Assembly: GCF_018100805.1 (NCBI RefSeq) | Contig: NZ_JAGJEA010000002.1 | Location: 670,375 to 734,374, forward strand | Source: Aquimarina sp. MMG016 | Lineage (GTDB): Bacteria; Bacteroidota; Bacteroidia; Flavobacteriales; Flavobacteriaceae | Direction of reading: 5' to 3' | Length of the DNA stretch: 64,000 bases | Shown: one piece after another, positions 1-8,551 of the stretch | How the letters are laid out: each line of letters opens with the position of its first letter | How positions within the stretch are numbered: the stretch's first letter is position 1 | The notes under the pieces: generated by a model | What the model was told of the DNA's origin: nothing | Database searches by the model: none | What the model saw: only the letters and a program-made list of their open reading frames with translations | Program-made: the position numbers and the translations under genes

Positions 1-2
1 AT

Positions 3-1061
3 TTTCATCTTCTATGGCAATCGGTACTCTTTTGGTCTATTGTTATGGGGTTATATTCTATTTTCAGGTATTACGGTATTGATGAAGAAGAAGGCTTTAC
101 TGTAATTAAGGAGTATAGCGGACATCAAGGAACCATAAGAGCTTTGATAGGGTTTACCAGCATCGGAGCTTTAATTGGTTTTTTATACTCAACTATAGAT
201 GTGCTTTTTAGCAAATTTGCTTCTATCAAGCAATCTCTGGTTTATGGACTTATCATCAGAACATTCTTATATTTTATAACTACTATTGCAGTTTTTACAT
301 TAATCATGGATATATTCTCTGAGCTTTATGGTATCAACCTGAATACAGATCAGGGCTGGTGGAAGGAGAATAAATCATTTTGGGCAACGATTTTATATAT
401 TGTGATGGTTTCTTTTGTCTTTTCCTTCATCAAAATCGCCACAGAAAAATTCGGCAAGGGCGTTTTTATAAAAATGCTTTTAGGAAAATATAAAAACCCC
501 CAGGAAGAGAAACGTATTTTTATGTTTCTGGACCTTAAAGACTCTACTACCATAGCTGAAAACCTGGGACATTTTAAATACAGTCAATTTATACAAGACT
601 GCTTTTATGACCTCAATGAGGTAGTGCCCAAATATGATGCAGAAATCTATCAATATGTGGGTGATGAAGCCGTATTAAGTTGGCCTTATAAAAAAGGCTT
701 AGCCAACAATAACTGTGTAGATCTGTTTTTTGCTTTTCAGCAGAAAAAACAAAGCAAAACCAAGTATTATGAGGAGAAGTATGGTGTCATTCCTGAATTC
801 AAAGCTGGGCTTCATGGAGGAACCTTAATGGTTACCGAAGTTGGTGTTATCAAAAAAGAAATAGCTTATCACGGTGATGTTATCAATACCTCAGCACGTA
901 TCCAGGCAGAATGCAACAAACATAGAGTATTACTACTTATTTCTGAACGATTGTTACAAGATTTAAAAATTGGTAATTATCTATCTTCTAAATTCTTAGG
1001 AAGTGTCTTATTGAAGGGAAAACAAGAGGAGGTAAATATTCATACCATTGATAAGGTGTAA
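3..1061 (+). CDS. Membrane-bound class III adenylate/guanylate cyclase, 5' end outside the window
   Basis: The reading frame is open back to the left edge, and the residues before the first ATG (position 45) are hydrophobic and read as part of a membrane helix. The true start therefore lies upstream and this is a partial gene. The visible part has three or more further membrane segments in its first 140 residues, then a cyclase homology domain. Numbered from the ATG at 45, FLDLKDST near residue 161 carries the first metal-binding Asp, GDEAVLSW near 206 the second, and GLHGG followed by HGDVINTSARIQ is the typical C-terminal half. The family makes cAMP or cGMP in the cytoplasm. Substrate choice cannot be read safely from sequence. 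The gene ends without a clear terminator. Confidence 0.85.
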   Translation, partial: FHLLWQSVLFWSIVMGLYSIFRYYGIDEEEGFTVIKEYSGHQGTIRALIGFTSIGALIGFLYSTIDVLFSKFASIKQSLVYGLIIRTFLYFITTIAVFTLIMDIFSELYGINLNTDQGWWKENKSFWATILYIVMVSFVFSFIKIATEKFGKGVFIKMLLGKYKNPQEEKRIFMFLDLKDSTTIAENLGHFKYSQFIQDCFYDLNEVVPKYDAEIYQYVGDEAVLSWPYKKGLANNNCVDLFFAFQQKKQSKTKYYEEKYGVIPEFKAGLHGGTLMVTEVGVIKKEIAYHGDVINTSARIQAECNKHRVLLLISERLLQDLKIGNYLSSKFLGSVLLKGKQEEVNIHTIDKV

Positions 1062-1352
1062 TTAATTACTACATTTTTATGTTATGATATTGCTTTTACT
1101 GTTTAGAGTCGTAATAATCGTTTGCTTTTAATTTTTATTCACAAAATATTTTTTTTCTACCAACGGTAAATTTTACTCTCTTAAATAAACATTATTCTCT
1201 TCTAACAGAATATCGAGACAAACTAAGATTTTAGGGGAACGTCAATGCTGTTCAGCAAAAAAATTTATTCTCAAAGGTTACCTTACCTATCTTAGTTATT
1301 ATCAAGGAAACGAGCAGCTTTATAATATATAATATCGACTAAATTCATCTAT

Positions 1353-2621
1353 ATGAAAAGAATACTCATACTACTAATTCTGTATACTACTTTCACACAA
1401 GCACAGCAGGAAATTACTAAAAAACACTTCAGACATTTACAATATAACCATGTATCACCTCATATTCCTATTATAGGTATTTATGAAATCAATCAGAAGC
1501 AGGCCAAACAAGCATCTCATTATATATTCACATATAACACCTCTGGTCGGTTAATTGAAATTATTAATAATCATTATCACAATGTGCGAAATCATCCTCT
1601 ACATACCCTAGGCGCATACAAAACTGTTTTTAGCTATACGGATACTACGGAAACAAGAATATATTTTGATAAGAAGAACGAGAGAATGAAAAATGAAAGG
1701 GAAGTATACAAGGAAGTATTCGCTTATGATACAAAAGGGTTTAAAAAGTCTCTACATTTTTACGACCTGGATGACAACCCCATGGAATCCAACTGGAATG
1801 TTGCTTATTATCAATGGAGTAAACATAAAGAATTAGTGATTGAGCATAGATATAACCTTAAAGATGAAGCAGTAAATATCTCTCCATATTTTGAATTTGG
1901 AATTACAGGAATATTATACAATAAAGATGATACTCCTAAAGTCAATTATAACTTAAACACTGCTCTAAAAACAACAGAAAACTCATTCGGTATTGCATCA
2001 TATCAGGATACATATGATACTAATGGAAATCATATACAATACTCCTATCACGATAAAAATGGTCAATTCACTAACAATCAATGGGGATTTGCTATAGGTA
2101 AAAAAGGATATGACATTTTTGGTAATCATATTAACAAATCTGCTTACGATAAAAATCAAAAATTGATCGATAGTCGAGAAGAGCCTTCAAATATCAATAT
2201 CAAGATTGCTACCTCTGCTACTCAAAAGGACTCCGTGGCGATAAGAACAAAATCGTTGGCTTATTTAAGAGCATTACAGGAATTAGATTCCACACTAATG
2301 AAAAGTGCCTTCCATCCTGATTTGGCTAAAAGAACTTTAGGATATGACAGAAAAGAAAAAAAAGAAATCATTCGTGAGACTACTTACGAGCAAATGATTG
2401 AATTTTCAAAATCATGGAATAAAGTAGGGAATAAGTTTCCGCCCAATCCCAATAACCAGGCTATTATTTTAGATATCTATAATCGCATTGCGACAGTAAA
2501 GCTAATCTCTGATAATTGGGTTGAATACCTCCAGCTAGTGCAAACTAATAATGAATGGAAAATTATTAATCTCTTATGGCAACATAAAGATACTTCCAGA
2601 TACCCAGATATTAAATCATAA
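1353..2621 (+). CDS. Secreted protein with C-terminal NTF2/lumazine-binding-like domain
   Basis: This 422-residue protein begins with a signal peptide (MKRILILLILYTTFTQAQQ). The middle holds repeated short units of the form YDtnGNHi..syhDKNGQ and YDiFGNHINKSAYDKNQK, which look like beta-hairpin repeats. The last 120 residues, starting near ALQELDSTLMKSAFHPDLAKR, resemble the putative lumazine-binding/NTF2-like domain found in many secreted Bacteroidota proteins and as a tail of peptidases. It lies 20 bp upstream of an S41 protease on the same strand, so the two are probably co-transcribed. The function is unknown. The NTF2-like call is from pattern, not from a search. Confidence 0.7.
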   Translation: MKRILILLILYTTFTQAQQEITKKHFRHLQYNHVSPHIPIIGIYEINQKQAKQASHYIFTYNTSGRLIEIINNHYHNVRNHPLHTLGAYKTVFSYTDTTETRIYFDKKNERMKNEREVYKEVFAYDTKGFKKSLHFYDLDDNPMESNWNVAYYQWSKHKELVIEHRYNLKDEAVNISPYFEFGITGILYNKDDTPKVNYNLNTALKTTENSFGIASYQDTYDTNGNHIQYSYHDKNGQFTNNQWGFAIGKKGYDIFGNHINKSAYDKNQKLIDSREEPSNINIKIATSATQKDSVAIRTKSLAYLRALQELDSTLMKSAFHPDLAKRTLGYDRKEKKEIIRETTYEQMIEFSKSWNKVGNKFPPNPNNQAIILDIYNRIATVKLISDNWVEYLQLVQTNNEWKIINLLWQHKDTSRYPDIKS

Positions 2622-2641
2622 ATCATCGTTATCATCAAATT

Positions 2642-3964
2642 ATGAAAAATAAATTAGTGCTACTTGGCAGCATCATATTAGTTTCTAAAGTTCTATCTGC
2701 ACAGTCTAATACTGATATCATTAAGTCAGTTCAGAAGCTAATGACCGAAAATTACATTTTTCTGGATAAAGCAGAAAAAGTAAACGAGCATCTAGATACT
2801 CTAATCAATAAAAGATATTTTAATAGATATAAGAAACCTAAAGAGTTTGCAGAAGCATTAACGAAAGAGGTGCAAAAAATTACAAATGATAAGCACCTAA
2901 ATATAGCTCCACCCAAGCCACAAAATAATCGACCAAGCAGTCCTCCAGAATTTATCCCAATGCATCTCCAAAATATTGAAAGATTTCGTCAGGGCGGATT
3001 TGGAGAAGTTAGTTTTTTTGAAGGTAATGTAGCCTATATCCGTCTAAAAGGGTTTAGAGTAGAAGATACAATAAAAGTAGATCCATTAATGAAATATGTA
3101 TCTACAGCAGATGCCATTATAATTGATTTAAGAGACAATGGAGGGGGTAATGGCCCTGTTGGTATTAATTTAAGTAGTTATTTTCTTCCTGAAAACTTAC
3201 CCCTAACCAGTGTTTATACCAGAAGAACAGACACTATGGAAGAATACAGTACAATACATGTACAAGGAAAACAAAAGCTGGATGTACCTTTATTTATACT
3301 AACCAATAACAGAACATTTTCTGCGGCTGAAGCTTTTGCCTATGATCTACAAGCCAGAAATAGAGCTACAATAATAGGTGAAGTTACAGGCGGAGGTGCT
3401 CATCCAGTAAATTTTATGCGATTACCCCAAGGATACAGACTTATTGTTCCCATTGCGCGTTCCATAAATCCGGTAACCAACACAAACTGGGAAGGAGTCG
3501 GAGTAATCCCTGATATCAAGTTACCTGCAAAAGATGCTTTGGCAAAAGCCAAAAAAATAGCCAAAACGCAAGCTAAGGAGTATAGAGAAAAACCATTTAG
3601 AAGACTAGAGCATCTTCTAGAAAAAGATGAGATTACAAAAGAAGATGAAGATATTGTTTGTCAACTCCTGGAAATTATTGTCAAAAGAGAGCACCTGGAA
3701 AGTTTTATGGTTAATGATATGGGGTACAATTATCTTAGAAGAAGAAATATAAATGGTGCATTAGCAATTCTAAGAGCTGGTACTATACTCTTCCCCAATT
3801 CTCCAAATGCTCAGGATAGTTATGCAGAAGTTTTAGTTAGAAATAATCAAAATACATTAGCTCTAAAATATTACCAAGAGGCTGTTTTTCTTGCCAAAAG
3901 ACAAAAGGATGAGAAAATAGAGTTATACCAAAAAAACCTGGAGCATTTTAAAGCTAAAATGTAG
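2642..3964 (+). CDS. S41 family (C-terminal processing type) peptidase with TPR tail
   Basis: The protein has 440 residues and a signal peptide ending near LSAQS. The central domain contains IIDLRDNGGG, typical of the S41/Tsp fold, and TFSAAEAFAY, whose Ser is the expected nucleophile. It continues with GEVTGGGAHP and WEGVGVIPDI, both S41 signatures. No PDZ domain is evident. Residues from about 360 to the end form helical repeats (NINGALAILRAG, NALKYYQEAV-like) that read as TPRs. It probably cleaves peptides in the periplasm. It follows the NTF2-like secreted protein by 20 bp. It ends 16 bp from the convergent regulator gene, leaving almost no room for a separate terminator. Confidence 0.88.
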   Translation: MKNKLVLLGSIILVSKVLSAQSNTDIIKSVQKLMTENYIFLDKAEKVNEHLDTLINKRYFNRYKKPKEFAEALTKEVQKITNDKHLNIAPPKPQNNRPSSPPEFIPMHLQNIERFRQGGFGEVSFFEGNVAYIRLKGFRVEDTIKVDPLMKYVSTADAIIIDLRDNGGGNGPVGINLSSYFLPENLPLTSVYTRRTDTMEEYSTIHVQGKQKLDVPLFILTNNRTFSAAEAFAYDLQARNRATIIGEVTGGGAHPVNFMRLPQGYRLIVPIARSINPVTNTNWEGVGVIPDIKLPAKDALAKAKKIAKTQAKEYREKPFRRLEHLLEKDEITKEDEDIVCQLLEIIVKREHLESFMVNDMGYNYLRRRNINGALAILRAGTILFPNSPNAQDSYAEVLVRNNQNTLALKYYQEAVFLAKRQKDEKIELYQKNLEHFKAKM

Positions 3965-3980
3965 TACCATAAATATTCAC

Positions 3981-4694
3981 TTATCTCCAACCTTTTTTAC
4001 CGGTGTTGTATATTTTTTTCAAGGCTTCATCACGATACCCTCTACCTACTGGAATACTATGATCCTCGATCTCCAGCGTATTCCCTTCCATAGCGGTTAC
4101 ATAATGAAAATTGACTATAAAAGATTTATGAACCTGCACAAACTGAGTAGGTGGTAATACTTCTAATACTCCCGTGAGTGTTTGATAGGTCACCAGAGAA
4201 CGATCAGTGAGAATAACTTTAATATAATCCTTTAAGCTTTCGATATAAAGAATGTCTGTAAAGTGAACTTTGATTTTTCGCTTATCAACTTTAAAAAATA
4301 TTGCATCTGTAGTTAAGACTTCTGGAATATCTTGAGTCACTCTTCCTCTTACCTTCTCTACCGCTTGCACAAAGCGGTAAAACGGAATTGGTTTTATCAG
4401 ATAATCTACAGCATTAAGCTCAAAACCATCTACTGCATAATCCCGATGAGCTGTGGTAAAAATAATTTTTGGAGGAATGGATAATGTTTTTACAAAATTG
4501 ATCCCATCCAGCATAGGCATCTGGATATCCAAAAAAATAAGGTCTACAGTATTATTATGCAAATATTCTATAGCAGATAGTGCATCCAGAAATGTTCCGA
4601 CTTCTGATAAAAAATCAAGCCTTCCTATATAGTCAGAAATCACATCGTGAGCCAAAGGCTCATCATCTACTATAATACACGTTATTTTACCCAT
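3981..4694 (-). CDS. LytTR-type response regulator
   Basis: This 237-residue protein has an N-terminal receiver domain (acidic pair VDDE at 9-12, phospho-acceptor D56 in LIFLDIQMP, conserved Lys in DYLIKPI). A LytTR DNA-binding domain follows from about 135 (FFKVDKRKIKVHFTDILYIESLKDYIKV ... FVQVHKSFIVNF ... IPVGRGYRD). It is the partner of the LytS-like kinase whose gene ends 12 bp upstream. LytTR regulators bind paired short direct repeats; the target genes are not evident here. The same architecture recurs twice more in the window. Confidence 0.93.
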   Translation of the reverse strand: MGKITCIIVDDEPLAHDVISDYIGRLDFLSEVGTFLDALSAIEYLHNNTVDLIFLDIQMPMLDGINFVKTLSIPPKIIFTTAHRDYAVDGFELNAVDYLIKPIPFYRFVQAVEKVRGRVTQDIPEVLTTDAIFFKVDKRKIKVHFTDILYIESLKDYIKVILTDRSLVTYQTLTGVLEVLPPTQFVQVHKSFIVNFHYVTAMEGNTLEIEDHSIPVGRGYRDEALKKIYNTGKKGWR

Positions 4695-4706
4695 TCATTA
4701 ACTTAT

Positions 4707-5741
4707 TTAACTCAACTGTATACATACATCTGCATAAAACTTCTTTTCCCGTTCTTCTAATTTAAAAGTATGTTTTTTGGGATACATAATCTGTAGTCTT
4801 TTGGATAAATTCTGTACACCAATTCCATTCTTTTTTCCTTCTTCCATCTTATTCTTTACAGGATTGATCGTACTGATCTGTAATTCATTATTTTGTATAG
4901 CAATAGAAATTTGTATCTCTACATCTCCCCTTTCATTTAGTGCACAATGCTTAAATGCATTTTCTGCCAACGGAATGATAATCAATGGTGGAATCATCAC
5001 TTCATTAAAATCTCCCATCAACTCTAGTTGTAACTTCAATCTGTTTCCAAATCTTAGCTTTTCTAATTCTATATAATCATTGAGGTGATGAATTTCTTTT
5101 TCTAATGAGATCTTATCTTCCACCCCATCATATAGCATATAGGATAATAAGTTAGACAATTGCAGCAATGCCTCTGGAGTCCTCTTAGAACCTTTTAATG
5201 CTAGTGAATACAAATTGTTTAGCGTATTAAACAAAAAGTGTGGATTCATCTGCGACTTTAAAAAATTAAGCTCGCTGATCTTCTGTTCTTTCTCTACCTT
5301 CTCCAGATTGATCTTATTGGCATAATAATCCCTGAATACTTTTATGGCTGTTGCTGGACCAAACCATAATAGTATGGCTCTGGTGAGGCCAAGTACCCTG
5401 GTAAATGAAAAGAAATCTTCTGGTAGTTTGGGCACTTCTAATAATATTGGATAGATTATGTAATACTCTGCCAATAATACCAGATAAGCATTAAAAATTA
5501 GTAATGGAATAAAAATCAAAAAGTAGTATCCATAGCGTTTTGTGTCAATGTACTTTGGCCACAAATAATACATATGTAAATAATAGAACGGAATCTCAAT
5601 GAAGCATCCCAGATAGCGAGAACATGCATTAAGAAACGGAATCCCCCGCATAACATCTAACAATACCCAAAGTAACCAATATAAAATCCAGAAGATTACA
5701 TGCTTCAAGATACGGTTATTAAATAAAGAGGTATTATTCAT
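4707..5741 (-). CDS. LytS/YehU-type sensor histidine kinase
   Basis: The first 135 of 344 residues form about four membrane segments without a sizeable extracellular sensor domain. The His_kinase domain follows, with the phospho-acceptor H168 in NFLKSQMNPHFLFNTLNNLY, then the HATPase part (IIPLAENAFKHCALNERG as N box, NGIGVQNLSKRL as G box). The family autophosphorylates and passes the phosphate to a LytTR regulator, here the gene 12 bp downstream. The signal sensed is unknown. The gene lies in a minus-strand pair flanked by unrelated metabolic genes. Confidence 0.92.
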   Translation of the reverse strand: MNNTSLFNNRILKHVIFWILYWLLWVLLDVMRGIPFLNACSRYLGCFIEIPFYYLHMYYLWPKYIDTKRYGYYFLIFIPLLIFNAYLVLLAEYYIIYPILLEVPKLPEDFFSFTRVLGLTRAILLWFGPATAIKVFRDYYANKINLEKVEKEQKISELNFLKSQMNPHFLFNTLNNLYSLALKGSKRTPEALLQLSNLLSYMLYDGVEDKISLEKEIHHLNDYIELEKLRFGNRLKLQLELMGDFNEVMIPPLIIIPLAENAFKHCALNERGDVEIQISIAIQNNELQISTINPVKNKMEEGKKNGIGVQNLSKRLQIMYPKKHTFKLEEREKKFYADVCIQLS

Positions 5742-5863
5742 AGAATATTATGAAATCAAAAATAAATCCACAATATCTATAAATAATGATTAATATGCTA
5801 TTTTTTTATCTCAACGACAACTACTGCTCGATGAAATCAGAAGTTTAATATTCAGACACTTTT

Positions 5864-6625
5864 CTACTCCATTATTGCCACAACTCTGGCAGGAGCGGCA
5901 GAAGCACCTACAATCTTTAACGGAAAAACTGCCACCTTAAAACCTGAGTATGGCAATGCATCGAGGTTTACAAGTTGCTCCATATGACAATATTCTTTTC
6001 GTTGTCCTACCAAGTGTGCTTCCCAAAACAGTTCGGGATTATTAGTTTCCTTAGCCTTTTTCATCATATAAGGTAATGGCAAATCCCATCCCCAGGCATC
6101 AATCCCCATCACTTTGATTCCTTGATCGATCAACCATTCAGTCGCCTCCGCACTCATCCCTGTACCTATTTTATGAAAATCTTTGGTACCATTAAATTTA
6201 TCTCGTCCGGTTTTAATCAGTACTATCATACCGGGTGCTATTGCTAAATCGTTAGTCTCCAAAAATGATGTTAGATCAGTTACCGTAATCGGATCAAAAT
6301 CTTGTTTATGTTTCATATCGATCACTAACCCCTGGCCATAACACCATTCTAATGGTATCTCATCAATAGTTTTGGCTTTTTCTCCATTAACCGTGGGAGC
6401 ATAATGCCATGGAGCATCAATATGAGTCGTGGAATGGACTCCCATCTTTTTTATGGTATCGTCTGCCCAACCGGTAAATCCTTTAGGAAATAATCTAAAA
6501 GGCAATCCTAATACACGAATTAGCCATTTTGCCTTGCGGTGAGGTTTATGCTTTATTTTTACTTTCATAAACCAAGGATCAGATGCATTGTATTGAATAG
6601 GTTTTGAGAGATCGATGATTTTCAT
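5864..6625 (-). CDS. Cyclase-family (kynurenine-formamidase-like) hydrolase
   Basis: The 253 residues match the metal-dependent cyclase/KynB superfamily. The signature is GVHSTTHIDAPWHYAP (the HxxTHxDxPxH metal-binding motif) near residue 68, with TGRDKF and WLIDQGIKVMGIDAWGWD later on, as in family members. No signal peptide is seen, so it should be cytosolic. Members hydrolyse amide or lactone bonds (kynurenine formamidase, cyclic imide hydrolase, isatin hydrolase). The substrate cannot be decided. The next gene upstream, 115 bp away on the same strand, encodes an FAD oxidoreductase, so the two may act in one catabolic step. Confidence 0.85.
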   Translation of the reverse strand: MKIIDLSKPIQYNASDPWFMKVKIKHKPHRKAKWLIRVLGLPFRLFPKGFTGWADDTIKKMGVHSTTHIDAPWHYAPTVNGEKAKTIDEIPLEWCYGQGLVIDMKHKQDFDPITVTDLTSFLETNDLAIAPGMIVLIKTGRDKFNGTKDFHKIGTGMSAEATEWLIDQGIKVMGIDAWGWDLPLPYMMKKAKETNNPELFWEAHLVGQRKEYCHMEQLVNLDALPYSGFKVAVFPLKIVGASAAPARVVAIME

Positions 6626-6740
6626 GGTAGTTGTGGTTTTATGAGTTTTTTTGATACTATAGTTCTTACTTCCGTAAAAGGAAATATTACTGTTTTTAGT
6701 GAATACTATTTAGATCTTACTATACTTTGGAGCGTTTGAA

Positions 6741-8330
6741 TTAGGATTTAAAAATCTTTCTTCCAAAATTGGTTCCTGTAGCAGCAGAAGCAGTAACAAC
6801 ACCTGCAAACAAAGCTCCTCCCACCCCAGCCGTTACAATATCTTGTCCCGTAAGGTATAATCCCTTAATAGGTGTTCTGGGTTGTAAGAACTTTTGGCGA
6901 AATCGATCAGGGGTATGATCAATCCCATAGATCTCTCCTTTTTCGTAGTTCACAAAATGTTTTGTACTTAGTGGTGTAGAAAGTTCATAATAATCCACTT
7001 GTCCTTCCAGGTGTGGTAATTGTTTGAATAACTCCTTCATTAATCGTTGGGCAATTTTTTCTTTCCATTCCTCATACGATTCTCCACGTTTCATCCATCG
7101 GGTACCTTCCCAGTTCGCACATGCTTCATACGGAACCAGGGTAATAATATCTATAGTACTTCTACCCGGGTATCTATTGGTCCAATCAGGGTCTTTGGCA
7201 GATGGAAAAGATACATATACTACAGGAAAAGGTGCGTCCTGATCTTTCAGGTATCTCGCCACACAAGTATCGTGGTCACCATCATCAGGATAGATCCAAA
7301 AATTAGTTTTAGGCAGCTGCAATGCTTCCGGAGAACTCTTAAGTCCCATATATAAACATGCATGTGAAACAGATGGAGTTACTTTTTGTAATTGCTCTTG
7401 TAATTTATGCTGAATACGTGCTTGTTTAGGAATCAACTTTTCGAAAGTATTAAAAACACCGGCTCCACTAATAATAGTATCGGCATAAAATTCCTTACCA
7501 TCAATCATACGCACACCTTTGGCATTATTATCTTCTATGATCACTTCCTCCACAGCAGCGTTAGTCAATATCGTACCAGAAGCATCAGCAATAACAGGAT
7601 CAATCGTATCCGCAATTCTAGAAGATCCACCAACAGGAAAGTTACCGCCAGAAAAATAATGCCTTGCTACAGAAGCATGCATTGCAAAACTACTTTGCTT
7701 AGGAGGTAAACCATAATCCCCATACTGCGCCGTTAATACCTTTATTAATTCTTGGTTATCTGTTAGTTTGCTTAATACTGCATACGTAGTTTGATCAGCA
7801 TATTTCAGATATGGCCTTCTCATAAAACCACCAATCAAAAAACGCAAAAAACCAGGTAATGCCTTTTCTTTATAGAACGTACTCATTACCTTATTTGCTT
7901 TGAAAACCAAACTAATATATTGCTCAATAGCTTTTTCCTCATTAGGAAAATATTCTAGCATTTTATTTTTAAAGTTCTCTACTCCTTTTACAAAATCATA
8001 GGATTTATCCCCAATAATAATTCGATCATATACTTCGCCCATATCAGCCCACTCTAACTTATTATCAGAAACGTAATCAAACAACTTGCGTATAGGACTA
8101 TGCTCTTGTTGTACACCACCTATATAATGAATACCTACATCCCACTCATATCCTTTACGTTTAAATACATGGGTAAACCCTCCTGCTGTATAATGACGTT
8201 CCAGAACTAATACTTTCTTACTTTCTTTTGCTAATATAGCTCCAACAGTAAGGCTTCCCATTCCGGATCCAATAATAATCACATCATAGGTATCTTCTAA
8301 TTGTGGGCGTTGTTTATAGGATTGTATCAT
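6741..8330 (-). CDS. Phytoene desaturase/retinol saturase-like FAD oxidoreductase
   Basis: The N-terminus has the Rossmann dinucleotide motif YDVIIIGSGMGSLTVGAILA followed by VLVLERHYTAGGFTH, typical of the CrtI/RetSat family. The C-terminus carries the second FAD-contact stretch GLYLTGQDIVTAGVGGAL. The length (529) fits the family. Internal features such as GGNFPVGGSSRIADTIDPVI match all-trans-retinol 13,14-reductase-like proteins rather than classic CrtI. No carotenoid genes are next to it, so the substrate is open. It lies 115 bp upstream of the cyclase-family hydrolase on the same strand. Confidence 0.88.
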   Translation of the reverse strand: MIQSYKQRPQLEDTYDVIIIGSGMGSLTVGAILAKESKKVLVLERHYTAGGFTHVFKRKGYEWDVGIHYIGGVQQEHSPIRKLFDYVSDNKLEWADMGEVYDRIIIGDKSYDFVKGVENFKNKMLEYFPNEEKAIEQYISLVFKANKVMSTFYKEKALPGFLRFLIGGFMRRPYLKYADQTTYAVLSKLTDNQELIKVLTAQYGDYGLPPKQSSFAMHASVARHYFSGGNFPVGGSSRIADTIDPVIADASGTILTNAAVEEVIIEDNNAKGVRMIDGKEFYADTIISGAGVFNTFEKLIPKQARIQHKLQEQLQKVTPSVSHACLYMGLKSSPEALQLPKTNFWIYPDDGDHDTCVARYLKDQDAPFPVVYVSFPSAKDPDWTNRYPGRSTIDIITLVPYEACANWEGTRWMKRGESYEEWKEKIAQRLMKELFKQLPHLEGQVDYYELSTPLSTKHFVNYEKGEIYGIDHTPDRFRQKFLQPRTPIKGLYLTGQDIVTAGVGGALFAGVVTASAATGTNFGRKIFKS

Positions 8331-8551
8331 AGATCTGGTAACAATTTTGGTTATAAGTTGTTTCTCAAATCTAAGAAGATAATTAATGTTAAACCAATAT
8401 TCAGAAAATATTAAATCCTACTCTTTGTTTGTCAAAGAACTCTTTTTATAGAATATGCCTAAAGAAAACTAAATATATGGAATCGAGTATAGGAAACTCT
8501 GAAGCACCCCCACTTCAGAAGTAACCTAAGCCCGATATGGATGTATCCTTG